Below are positions 18,399 to 26,521 of a stretch of DNA of 46,976 nt, in pieces (position 1 is the first letter of the stretch; each line of letters starts with the position of its first letter). The stretch comes from Oxalobacter paeniformigenes (GTDB lineage: Bacteria; Pseudomonadota; Gammaproteobacteria; Burkholderiales; Burkholderiaceae_D): positions 1-46,976 of the forward strand of contig NZ_JAMKYL010000009.1 of assembly GCF_027158465.1 (NCBI RefSeq), written 5' to 3'. Made by a program: the position numbers and the translations under genes. The notes under the pieces were generated by a model. It made no database searches. It saw nothing but the letters and a program-made list of their open reading frames with translations, and was not told the DNA's origin.

Positions 18399-18418
18399 AG
18401 CCGGACACGGCTTTTTTT
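18399..18418 (+). terminator. Plus-oriented terminator-like hairpin between two minus-strand genes
   Basis: AGCCG-GACA-CGGCT is followed by seven T residues on the plus strand. Both neighbours (aldehyde dehydrogenase and modC) are on the minus strand, so it would stop antisense transcription. The stem is short, so this may be chance. Confidence 0.4.
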
Positions 18419-18442
18419 GCGTCTGGCTGGTGAAATCCGGCG

Positions 18443-19531
18443 TTATCCGGAGAATGATTCGAGAATCGCAATGCCTTTGATCTGGGCATAAACGGGTTTT
18501 CCAATGTCCAGTTTAAGGACACTGGCGGATTTGCCGGTGATTCTCGACAATAGTCGGGTACCGTTTGCATCAAGTTCGACCATAACCTCGCCCTTTGATT
18601 CCGGTGAGAGGCCGGTAACGGTGGTTTCGATGATATTCAGGATACTGGTCTGTTCGGGCTTTTGTGTCGTCAGGCTGACGTCACGTGCCTGAATACGCAG
18701 GCGGATATGCTTGCCGATGCTGAAATTGCCTGTCGGCAGGTAAATGAGTCCGCCCGGGAAAGACAATGTGCTCAGACTGAATCGGGTATCTTCGGCGATG
18801 ATTTTTCCCTCAATGATTGCAGAGGCGGTATCGTAGTAGGCAAGCGGCAGATCGAGACGGGTGAGCATATCGCCGGTTTTCCCGGTCGCCAGTATTCGTC
18901 CATGCTCAAGCAAGACCAGATGATCGGCCAGCGTGCTGACTTCTTCCAGTGCATGGCTGACGTACAGAATGGGGATACCGAGTTCTTCGTTCAGACGCTG
19001 GAGATAGGGCAAAATTTCCGATTTGCGTTTCATGTCGAGCGCAGCCAGCGGTTCGTCCATGAGCATGATGTCCGGACTGGTCGCCAGCGCGCGTGCGATA
19101 CTGACGCGCTGTTTTTCTCCGCCGGAGAGAGTGTCCGGCATGCGGTCGAGCAGATGGCCGATCCCAAGGAGGTCGACGGCTCTTTCCAGCGATATGCGTC
19201 GTTGTTCGGTACGGATACGTTTCATTCCGTACCGGATGTTGCCGGTGACATTCAAGTGAGAGAACAGGCGCGCATCCTGGAAAACGAAACCGAGCGAACG
19301 TTTGTGTGTCGGGATGAACAGTCCGGCAGTGTCGTCCTGCCAAACGGTTTCGCCGAACCGGATGATGCCGTTTTCGGGTTTGATGAGACCGGCGACCGCA
19401 CGCAGCAGGGTGGATTTTCCTGCACCGGAAGCGCCGAAGAGTGCGGTAATACCCGATTCGGGGAGCGACAGATCGAAGTTCAGCTCATAATCGGGATAGC
19501 GGACGGTTCCCTTGAGGTACAGGCTGTTCAT
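18443..19531 (-). CDS. modC: Molybdate ABC transporter ATP-binding protein
   Basis: ModC powers molybdate import through ModB. The 362-residue protein has the Walker A motif FGASGAGKST (near 33-42), the ABC signature LSGGEKQRVSIARAL, the Walker B LMDEPLAALD, and a C-terminal TOBE (Mop) domain from about residue 290 that binds molybdate. Its ATG overlaps the modB stop in an ATGA, indicating translational coupling in the order modA-modB-modC. Confidence 0.96.
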   Translation of the reverse strand: MNSLYLKGTVRYPDYELNFDLSLPESGITALFGASGAGKSTLLRAVAGLIKPENGIIRFGETVWQDDTAGLFIPTHKRSLGFVFQDARLFSHLNVTGNIRYGMKRIRTEQRRISLERAVDLLGIGHLLDRMPDTLSGGEKQRVSIARALATSPDIMLMDEPLAALDMKRKSEILPYLQRLNEELGIPILYVSHALEEVSTLADHLVLLEHGRILATGKTGDMLTRLDLPLAYYDTASAIIEGKIIAEDTRFSLSTLSFPGGLIYLPTGNFSIGKHIRLRIQARDVSLTTQKPEQTSILNIIETTVTGLSPESKGEVMVELDANGTRLLSRITGKSASVLKLDIGKPVYAQIKGIAILESFSG

Positions 19532-20199
19532 GAGCGGCGTTTGTTAGGGTTCAGAAGATACAGGGCGAGCAGGACAAGGAACGCGAAAACCAGCATGCCG
19601 GCGGAAAGCCAGTGTGCCTGTGCATATTCCAGTGCCTCGACGTGGTCGTATATCGAGACCGAAAGAACGCGAGTTTTTCCCGGGATGTTCCCGCCGATCA
19701 TCAAAACAACACCGAATTCTCCGACGGTATGGGCGAATCCCATGACGATGGCGGTCAGATAACCCGGTTTGGCCAGAGGCAAAATTACGCTGAAGAAAGT
19801 GTCCAGCGGGGAAGCACGCAATGTCGCTGCAGCCTCCAGCGGTTGCCGTCCGATCGTTTCAAATGAATTTTGCAAGGGTTGTACCACAAAGGGCAGTGAA
19901 TAAACGACTGAGGCGACGAGCAGGCCTGAAAAGCTGAAAGGCAGGGTTGGCAAACCGATCCAATGGCAAAACTTGCCGACAGGGCCGTTCGGCCCCATGA
20001 GAATCAGCAGGTAAAATCCCAATACTGTCGGCGGCAGTACGAAAGGCAATGTCACGATGGCATTGACGGGGCCGCGCCACCATCCTCTGGTATGGGACAA
20101 ATTCCATGCCAGCGGTGTTCCGATGACAAGCAGGATGGCCGTGGTCAGTGTGGCCAGTTTCAGGGTCAGCCAGATGGCGGTCAGATCGACTTCAGGCAT
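19528..20199 (-). CDS. modB: Molybdate ABC transporter permease
   Basis: ModB is the inner-membrane channel of the molybdate importer. The 223 residues include about five hydrophobic segments and the permease loop ending in GEFGVVLMIGGNIPGKTRVLS, the ModC-contacting EAA-type region (EAAATLRASPLDTFFSVILPLAKPG) near residues 138-162. It sits 11 bases after modA and overlaps modC by 4 bases. Confidence 0.96.
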   Translation of the reverse strand: MPEVDLTAIWLTLKLATLTTAILLVIGTPLAWNLSHTRGWWRGPVNAIVTLPFVLPPTVLGFYLLILMGPNGPVGKFCHWIGLPTLPFSFSGLLVASVVYSLPFVVQPLQNSFETIGRQPLEAAATLRASPLDTFFSVILPLAKPGYLTAIVMGFAHTVGEFGVVLMIGGNIPGKTRVLSVSIYDHVEALEYAQAHWLSAGMLVFAFLVLLALYLLNPNKRRS

Positions 20200-20210
20200 G
20201 ATCGTGGCAA

Positions 20211-20972
20211 TCAGTAGGCATAGCCGTAAGAGCGGAGAACCTTGTGGGCGACGTCCGATTTCAGATAGTGCATCAGTTCGGTTGCGGCGACATTGTTTTT
20301 CGCTCTTTCAAGCATGACAGCGTCCTGAAGGATAGGCTGGTAGTAACTGGTATCGACGATCCATGCAGAACCGTTTTTCAGCTTGCCATCCTTGTATATT
20401 TGCGACAGGGCGACGAAGCCCAGTTCGGCATTGCCGGATGCGATGAACTGGTAGGTTTGCCCGATGTTTTCGCCCTGGACGATTTTGGGTTGCAGCGTTT
20501 TGTCCAGTCCCATTTTTTCAAGAGTCTGCATCGCCGCCAGACCGTATGGCGCCAGCTTGGGAGCGGCGATAGCGATGTGGTTGAACGACTGTTTTTTCAG
20601 GATTTCGCCGTGTTGATCGACGTAATCCGGTTTTGCGGACCATAACGCCAGTTTGCCGATCGCGTAAGTGAAGCGGCTTCCGGGTACAATAGCGTTTTCC
20701 TGTTCCAGTCTGGCTGGCGTTTTCGCATCAGCTGCCAGAAACAGGTCGTAAGGCGCTCCGTTTTTGATTTGTGCGTAAATTTTGCCGGTTGATCCGCCGG
20801 TTATCATGACCTTGTGGCCGGTTGCCTGTTCGAATTGTCCGGAAATGTTTTTGAGCGGTTCGACGAAGTTGGCGGCGACCGCGACGTGGACGGTTTCAGC
20901 TAGTGCGACTGTCGATGCACACAGCATCAGCAGCCCCAATACCAGTTTGGGCAGTCGGAAGGTTTTGAACAT
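20211..20972 (-). CDS. modA: Molybdate-binding periplasmic protein
   Basis: ModA binds molybdate (and tungstate) in the periplasm for delivery to ModBC. The 253-residue precursor has a signal peptide ending CASTVALA before ETVHVAVAANF, and the family opening VAVAANFVEPLKNISGQFEQATGHKV. Ligand-loop serines follow in GSTGKIYAQIKNGAPYDLFLAAD. It is first in modABC. The ribosome-binding GCGAGG upstream of its ATG lies at the edge of an inverted repeat described at 20981-21005. Confidence 0.95.
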   Translation of the reverse strand: MFKTFRLPKLVLGLLMLCASTVALAETVHVAVAANFVEPLKNISGQFEQATGHKVMITGGSTGKIYAQIKNGAPYDLFLAADAKTPARLEQENAIVPGSRFTYAIGKLALWSAKPDYVDQHGEILKKQSFNHIAIAAPKLAPYGLAAMQTLEKMGLDKTLQPKIVQGENIGQTYQFIASGNAELGFVALSQIYKDGKLKNGSAWIVDTSYYQPILQDAVMLERAKNNVAATELMHYLKSDVAHKVLRSYGYAY

Positions 20973-20980
20973 GATTGGCC

Positions 20981-21005
20981 TCGCTATTCATTAAAGGAAT
21001 AGCGA
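20981..21005. promoter_or_regulatory. Candidate ModE operator upstream of modA
   Basis: A perfect inverted repeat with 9-base arms TCGCTATTC and GAATAGCGA and a 7-base spacer lies between divergent modA and modE. The outer half-sites TCGCTAT...ATAGCGA resemble the TCGNTAT-type half-sites of enterobacterial ModE operators, from memory. It begins 8 bases upstream of the modA ATG and overlaps its ribosome site (GCGAGG). Assignment to ModE is inference from neighbourhood and symmetry. Confidence 0.6.
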
Positions 21006-21014
21006 ATTCTAACA

Positions 21015-21033
21015 GAACAATTCGGTATTGTTC
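21015..21033. promoter_or_regulatory. Second inverted repeat in the modA-modE gap
   Basis: GAACAAT-TCGGT-ATTGTTC has perfect 7-base arms and a 5-base spacer, 9 bases to the right of the ModE-like repeat. It may be a second operator or part of the modE promoter region; its regulator is unknown. Confidence 0.4.
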
Positions 21034-21066
21034 AAACTTTTGCTTTTTTGAAAAATTGACGAAAAA

Positions 21067-21837
21067 ATGAACGATTCGGTTTCTCTTGCCAATGCATTTG
21101 GACATGGTACGGCGGACAAGCGTATCGAGGTGCTCCGGAAAATCGGGGAGACAGGGTCAATTTCACAGGCGGCCCGTGAGACGGGGATCAGTTACAAGGC
21201 GGCATGGCAGGCGATTGATACGTTGACCAACCTGACCGGGGTGTCTCTGGTGGAAAAGGTGGTAGGCGGTGTCGGTGGCGGTGGTGCGAAATTGACAGAT
21301 GCAGGATCACGTCTTCTGGAAATCGCCAGTGTGCTTGAGAAAAACCGGCAGGAAGTGTTGAGCCGCTTTCAGGAAGACAAGGCAGATACCCTCGATGCCC
21401 GTTTTTCGCGTTTGTCGATCAGAACTAGTATGCGCAACTATTTGCCTTGCAGGGTCAAGGGGCTGAAGATGAGCGGGCAGATCGTCCGTGTCTGTCTGCA
21501 GGTTCATGAAAACATGTCGGTGCTGGTCGCACGCATTACCCGTACCAGCGCGGAACTGCTGGCGTTGAAACCCGGAATGGCTGTGCTGGCAATGTGTAAG
21601 GCAACGGCTGTCAAGGTATTCGATGAGGTGGATTCCGGGGATTTGTCGGTGGCGAACCAGTTTCAGGGAACGGTCACGCGCGTGTCCGAAGGTGAAAAAG
21701 AGGATGAAGTCACGATCGAATTGTTGCCCGGGCTGCAGTTGGTCGGTTTTGCGTCGTCATCGAAACATATCAGGACAGGAATGCAGATTCTGGCGTCTGT
21801 GGATGAATCGGCTGTCGTTGTGGCCTTGTTGCCATGA
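21067..21837 (+). CDS. modE: Molybdate-responsive transcriptional regulator
   Basis: ModE is a dimeric molybdate sensor that controls molybdate transport and Mo-enzyme genes. The 256-residue protein has an N-terminal winged-helix domain (SISQAARETGISYKAAWQAIDTL at about residues 31-53, then GGVGGGGAKLTDAGSRLLE) and C-terminal tandem TOBE/Mop domains from about residue 122. Length and order match the full-length ModE family. It diverges from modA, and fdhD follows after 9 bases. No good Shine-Dalgarno is visible before the ATG. Confidence 0.95.
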   Translation: MNDSVSLANAFGHGTADKRIEVLRKIGETGSISQAARETGISYKAAWQAIDTLTNLTGVSLVEKVVGGVGGGGAKLTDAGSRLLEIASVLEKNRQEVLSRFQEDKADTLDARFSRLSIRTSMRNYLPCRVKGLKMSGQIVRVCLQVHENMSVLVARITRTSAELLALKPGMAVLAMCKATAVKVFDEVDSGDLSVANQFQGTVTRVSEGEKEDEVTIELLPGLQLVGFASSSKHIRTGMQILASVDESAVVVALLP

Positions 21838-21846
21838 GAGGAGCGT

Positions 21847-22647
21847 ATGGACGGGAATAGGGTTTTGTCGGATGTTGCGGTTGTCCGCTGGCGTCCGGGG
21901 ACTTGTGAGCAGGCGGTGGATATTGTGGCAGAGGAAGTGCCGGTCGCCCTGGTGTATAACGGAATTTCCCATGCGGTGATGCTGGCGACGCCTGCCGATC
22001 TGGAAGATTTTGCACTGGGTTTTTCTCTGACGGAAGAGATTGTCGGCGGACCGAATGAAGTTTATGACTGTGAAATCGTCGAGGCGGAAAACGGGATTCG
22101 TGTAGAGCTGACGATTGCCAGCGAGTCGTTCGGCAATCTGAAAATGCGCCGCCGCAATCTTGCCGGAAGGACAGGATGCGGTTTGTGTGGAACGGATTCC
22201 TTGTCACAGGCTGTCCGTATTTTGCCGGTTGTTCAAAATGCGCCGGTATTTGCGGCCGGTGTCGTGCATGCCGCGTTTGACGAAATGGAAAAACGGCAGA
22301 CGCTGAAGATGAAAACGGGGGCGACGCATGCGGCTGCATGGCTCGATATTGGGGGAACGGTGTCTTTTGTCAGGGAAGATGTCGGACGGCATAATGCGCT
22401 GGACAAAATGATCGGCGCGATGGCCGCGCAAGGAAAGGATTTCAGTCAGGGAGCTGCGCTGGTGACGAGCCGTGCCAGTTATGAAATGGTCCAGAAGTGC
22501 GCGATGGCGGGTATCGGAATGCTGGCGGCCGTATCGGCGCCGACGGCGCTGGCGATCCGGATGGCGGATCGCGCCAATATTACGCTTGCAGGCTTTGTCA
22601 GGAAAAACGGTCTTTCGGTTTATACGCATTCACACAGACTGGTCTGA
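21847..22647 (+). CDS. fdhD: Formate dehydrogenase accessory sulfurtransferase FdhD
   Basis: FdhD moves sulfur from IscS to the molybdenum cofactor, which formate dehydrogenases need for activity. The 266-residue protein carries the conserved CxxC loop GRTGCGLCG with Cys111 and Cys114, and the C-terminal block EDVGRHNALDKMIGA and GAALVTSRASYEMVQK. A strong GAGAGGAG precedes the ATG. It follows modE at 9 bases, probably in one transcript, and its likely client is the FdhF-like enzyme at 14587-16743. Confidence 0.97.
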   Translation: MDGNRVLSDVAVVRWRPGTCEQAVDIVAEEVPVALVYNGISHAVMLATPADLEDFALGFSLTEEIVGGPNEVYDCEIVEAENGIRVELTIASESFGNLKMRRRNLAGRTGCGLCGTDSLSQAVRILPVVQNAPVFAAGVVHAAFDEMEKRQTLKMKTGATHAAAWLDIGGTVSFVREDVGRHNALDKMIGAMAAQGKDFSQGAALVTSRASYEMVQKCAMAGIGMLAAVSAPTALAIRMADRANITLAGFVRKNGLSVYTHSHRLV

Positions 22648-22718
22648 ATTTTCGCCGGCCCGCGGCACAGTCTGTACAATATAAAATTGTCTATATTATT
22701 TTCATTCGGATAATTGCC

Positions 22719-24005
22719 ATGAAATTTGAAACGCTTGCCATTCATGCCGGCTATTCGCCGGATCCTGTGACCAAATCCGTTGCGGTACCGATTTACCAGA
22801 CGGTGGCTTATGCTTTTGACAATGCACAGCACGGCGCAGATCTGTTCGATCTGAAAGTACCGGGGAATATTTATACCCGTATCATGAATCCGACCAACGA
22901 TGTGCTGGAAAAACGGGTTGCGGCACTGGAAGGCGGTGTCGGCGCGCTGGCGCTGGCATCCGGTATGACGGCGGTATCGTATGCCATCCAGACCATTACG
23001 GAAGTGGGTGACAATATCATTGCGTCCAGTACACTCTATGGCGGCAGCTATAATCTGTTTGCCCATACTTTCCCGCAATATGGTATTGAAGTCCGTTTTG
23101 CCGATCCGCTGTTGCCGGACGATTTTTCGGCACGTATCGACAGTCGCACCAAGGCGATTTTCTGTGAATCGGTCGGCAATCCGCTGGGAAACGTAACCGA
23201 TATCGAGAAACTGGCCAATATCGCGCATGCGCACGGTATTCCGCTGATTGTGGACAATACCGTTCCGACACCGTATCTGTGCCGTCCGTTTGAATGGGGT
23301 GCCGATATTGTGGTGCATGCGCTGACGAAATCCATGAACGGTCATGGCAACAGTCTGGCCGGCGGCATCGTCGACAGTGGAAAGTTCCCCTGGAAAGAAC
23401 ATCGCGAAAAATTCAGGCGTCTCAATGAACCGGATGTGTCGTATCACGGTGTCGTTTATACGGATGTGTTCGGTGATGCGGCCTATATTGCACGTGCCAG
23501 AGTGGTTCCGCTGCGCAATATGGGGGGAGCTCTGTCTCCGATGAACGCTTTCCTGATTTTGCAGGGTATCGAAACCTTGCCGTTACGTATGGACAGAACG
23601 TGCGAAAATGCACTGGCGATTGCCCGTTTCCTGCATGATCATCCGAAAGTTTCCTGGGTGAATTGCGCGGCATTGCCGGATCATCCGGATCATGCATTGC
23701 TTCAGAAATATATGAACGGCAAGGCTCCCAGCCTGTTGTCGTTCGGTGTCAAACCATCGGGCAGCATGAGTGCACGCGAGGCTGGCGCAAAAGTGCTGGA
23801 TGCCTTCAAGTTGTTCACCAGACTGGTCAATATCGGGGATGCGCGTTCGTTGGCGACCCATTCGGCCTCGACGACGCATCGCCAGCTGAGTGCGGAAGAA
23901 TTGAAAAAAGCAGGTGTCAGCGAAGATATGATTCGCCTGTCGATCGGACTGGAACATGCAGACGACCTGATCGCCGATCTGGATCAGGCGTTGTCGGTGA
24001 TCTGA
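22719..24005 (+). CDS. metY: O-acetylhomoserine aminocarboxypropyltransferase (O-acetylhomoserine sulfhydrylase)
   Basis: This PLP enzyme makes homocysteine from O-acetylhomoserine and sulfide in direct-sulfhydrylation methionine synthesis. From the ATG at 22719 (MKFETLAIHAGYSPDP) the protein is 428 residues, the usual MetY length, longer than MetB/MetC. The PLP lysine is in VVHALTKSMNGHG, and IDSRTKAIFCESVGNP is characteristic. It lies 71 bases after fdhD and ends at a strong terminator. Cystathionine gamma-synthase-like paralogs share the fold, but the length and the NIGDARSLATHSASTTH block favour MetY. Confidence 0.93.
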   Translation: MKFETLAIHAGYSPDPVTKSVAVPIYQTVAYAFDNAQHGADLFDLKVPGNIYTRIMNPTNDVLEKRVAALEGGVGALALASGMTAVSYAIQTITEVGDNIIASSTLYGGSYNLFAHTFPQYGIEVRFADPLLPDDFSARIDSRTKAIFCESVGNPLGNVTDIEKLANIAHAHGIPLIVDNTVPTPYLCRPFEWGADIVVHALTKSMNGHGNSLAGGIVDSGKFPWKEHREKFRRLNEPDVSYHGVVYTDVFGDAAYIARARVVPLRNMGGALSPMNAFLILQGIETLPLRMDRTCENALAIARFLHDHPKVSWVNCAALPDHPDHALLQKYMNGKAPSLLSFGVKPSGSMSAREAGAKVLDAFKLFTRLVNIGDARSLATHSASTTHRQLSAEELKKAGVSEDMIRLSIGLEHADDLIADLDQALSVI

Positions 24006-24027
24006 TCCGCTTTTTTTTCGTAAAGAC

Positions 24028-24058
24028 AAAAAGGGCATCCGTCAGGATGCCCTTTTTT
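24028..24058 (+). terminator. Intrinsic terminator after metY
   Basis: AAGGGCATCC-GTCA-GGATGCCCTT is followed by TTTT, 25 bases after the metY stop. An A-tract precedes it. Just upstream there is also a T8 run directly after the stop codon. Confidence 0.9.
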
Positions 24059-24173
24059 GTGTCCAGACGTAAAAAACGGTACTTCCTGACAGGTCGTGCC
24101 GCAAAATGGAAAAAGGAACCGGCAGACCAAGTTCTGTCAGGCTGGCTTTACGGAATGGAGAATGGGGGTATTC

Positions 24174-25601
24174 ATGCAGGTATTTCGGCAATCATGCTGG
24201 TTTGTACTGTTTCTGGTGATGCCGTTTGCCCATGCGACTGCAGTGCTGTCGTCGGATGTGACGGACAGGCGGGAAATGTCTCTGACGGTTTATGAACATG
24301 ACAGGGCGCTGGTCAGGGAGCGCAGGCAGCTATCGTTGCCTTCCGGGAATGTGTCGGTGCGTTTTTCCGGTATCAGTGATGGTATTTTGCCGGAAACGGT
24401 CATGTTGCTTGACGGTGATGGGCGTTCTGTCGATGTCGGCAGGATCGCTTACGATCATGAACGCTTGTCTCCACGAACGCTTCTGGCTGCGCATGTGGGT
24501 AAAACGGTCAGGATCGTCAGGACCGATCCGGTGACGGGCCGTGAGACGGAAGAAAATGCACGCATCCTGTCGGTTCAGGATGGAGTCGTTCTTGAAATCG
24601 GTGACCGTATCGAAACGGGACTTCCCGGACGTCTGGTTTTCGATAGGCTGCCGGATGGATTGAACAATGATTCGTCGCTGACGGTCGAGTGGGAGAACCG
24701 TACCGGTGATGGCGCGGTGCTGGAGCTGGATTATCTGACGCGTGGTATCAGCTGGCAAGCCGATTATGTCGCACGGTTCGATGAGGAAAACGATGCCATG
24801 AGTTTGTCCGGAAGGGCTGCGCTTGCCAACAATAGCGGTATGTCGCTCAAGGATGTCAAGGTGACGCTGGTAGCGGGGAATCTGAATCGCGTTTCCGGTG
24901 GTGAAAGCGTGATGATGTCTTCGGTCGGCATGAAGCGGGATGCCTTGACGGTCGCCAATATGGTACCCGGCGAAGGATCGGGTGATTATTACCGATATGA
25001 GTTGCCCGGAAAGGTTACGTTGCCGGATCGCCAGTTATGCCAGTATGCGCTTTTCAATGCAGGTTCGGTAAAGGTGAAACGCAAGTGGGTTCTCGAGGGG
25101 GAAAGTTATTATTATCGCAGCAGTTTGCCCGGGATGCGCAGGATCTGGCCGGTCGTTCAGCGTGTGGAATGGAAAAACAGTTCGCGTGATGGTCTGGGCT
25201 TTCCGATACCTGCCGGCATTGTGCGTTTTTATCAGGCCGATCGTCATGGAAACATGCAGTTTGCCGGTGAAAGCCGTGTACCGCATATGCCGGTGGGCGA
25301 ATCGGCAAGTTTGTCTATGGGTGAGTCTTTTCATGTGACGGCAAGTCGCAAACAGCTCCGGTTTGAACGGATTGCTGTACCGTCAGGTGCTCCGCCACGG
25401 TATGACAGTTCGTATGAAATCCGTTTGCGCAACGCAAAAGATCGACCGGTTATCGTTCAGGTTCGTGAACCGGTTCCCGGAAAATGGCAGATAATTTCCG
25501 AGAATGTGATACATCGCCGGGATGGCATGACGGCCGTGTGGGATATCACAGTACCGGCTGCGGGGGAAGCGGTGTTGCGTTATACGGTACGGGTGGAATG
25601 A
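24174..25601 (+). CDS. DUF4139 domain-containing exported protein
   Basis: I place the start at 24174 (MQVFRQSCWFVLFLVMPFAHA), where a GGGGG stretch lies about 6 bases upstream and the product begins with a signal peptide; an earlier in-frame ATG exists at 24096. The 475-residue protein carries the DUF4139 signature LDYLTRGISWQADYVARF and SLKDVKVTLVAGN; the family is of unknown function and is predicted extracytoplasmic, rich in beta-strand. No lipobox or membrane anchor is seen beyond the signal. It stands alone between the metY terminator and the convergent thiM. Confidence 0.85.
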   Translation: MQVFRQSCWFVLFLVMPFAHATAVLSSDVTDRREMSLTVYEHDRALVRERRQLSLPSGNVSVRFSGISDGILPETVMLLDGDGRSVDVGRIAYDHERLSPRTLLAAHVGKTVRIVRTDPVTGRETEENARILSVQDGVVLEIGDRIETGLPGRLVFDRLPDGLNNDSSLTVEWENRTGDGAVLELDYLTRGISWQADYVARFDEENDAMSLSGRAALANNSGMSLKDVKVTLVAGNLNRVSGGESVMMSSVGMKRDALTVANMVPGEGSGDYYRYELPGKVTLPDRQLCQYALFNAGSVKVKRKWVLEGESYYYRSSLPGMRRIWPVVQRVEWKNSSRDGLGFPIPAGIVRFYQADRHGNMQFAGESRVPHMPVGESASLSMGESFHVTASRKQLRFERIAVPSGAPPRYDSSYEIRLRNAKDRPVIVQVREPVPGKWQIISENVIHRRDGMTAVWDITVPAAGEAVLRYTVRVE

Positions 25602-25635
25602 GTGATTTCAGGCGTATCAGTGACGGAAAATATCG

Positions 25636-26493
25636 TCACGCACGCTTGTGAGGCGTCAGTTTGTCGTTCGCGATCAGTTTGATGCGTGCAAGAAAGTCGT
25701 CCCGTTTCATCAGTTGCAGGGTGTCGAGCAATGCGATCTGCATGGAACCGACGCCTTGTCCTCGAGCCATTACCGTTTCTGCAGCGATTTCTCCGGCAAC
25801 ACCCATGTATGCCATGGCAGCGGTTGTCGCTTGCCAGCGGTCGGGCTGGATAGCTGCGAAAGCGCCTGTCATGGCGCTAGCAGAGCAGCCGACTCCGGTG
25901 ATACGGGTCATCCAGGGATGACCGTTGGACAGGCTGGCGATTCTGCCGTTTTCATCGATGATATGATCGGTCGCACCGGAAACGCAGACGGTACCCCCGA
26001 TGCGGGTGGCCAGTTTGTATGCGGCATGCAGGGCATGATCGGATGATTCGGTACTTTCGACTCCCCTGGTCGGCGCTTGCGAGCCGGTAAGGCTCATGAT
26101 TTCCGATGCGTTGCCACGGATGATGTTCGGCTGCGCTTCTGTGAGTATTTCCTCGACAACCCGGTTGCGGTAGGCTGTGGCACCTGCACCTACCGGATCG
26201 AGTATCACGGGAATATCGTGTGTACGGGCTGTTTTTGCGGCCAGTTTCATGGAAGCGACCCAGTCGGGTTGCAGGGTGCCGATGTTGATGACCAGCGCGT
26301 CGGCGATTGCGGACATGTCGGCGACTTCTTCCAGAGCATGTGCCATGACGGGGGCCGCTCCCAGTGCAAGCAGAATGTTTGCGTTGTAACTCATCACGAC
26401 AAGGTTCGTGATGTTGTGAATCAGGGGGGCGGTTTCCCTGACGCGGATAACGTCGTCCCAGAGGGTTTCAGCAAGAAGGATTGGTTTGGTCAT
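25636..26493 (-). CDS. thiM: Hydroxyethylthiazole kinase
   Basis: ThiM phosphorylates 4-methyl-5-(2-hydroxyethyl)thiazole, salvaging the thiazole half of thiamine. The 285-residue protein from the ATG at 26491-26493 has the family opening RVRETAPLIHNITNLVVMSYNANILLALGAAPVMAHA and the catalytic-region GVGCSASAMTGAF. It is not accompanied by thiE or thiD here. It follows a Sir2 gene by 28 bases on the same strand, so the two may be cotranscribed. Confidence 0.95.
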   Translation of the reverse strand: MTKPILLAETLWDDVIRVRETAPLIHNITNLVVMSYNANILLALGAAPVMAHALEEVADMSAIADALVINIGTLQPDWVASMKLAAKTARTHDIPVILDPVGAGATAYRNRVVEEILTEAQPNIIRGNASEIMSLTGSQAPTRGVESTESSDHALHAAYKLATRIGGTVCVSGATDHIIDENGRIASLSNGHPWMTRITGVGCSASAMTGAFAAIQPDRWQATTAAMAYMGVAGEIAAETVMARGQGVGSMQIALLDTLQLMKRDDFLARIKLIANDKLTPHKRA

Positions 26494-26521
26494 GGCATGG
26501 CCTTGTCGTTGAAAATAATCG

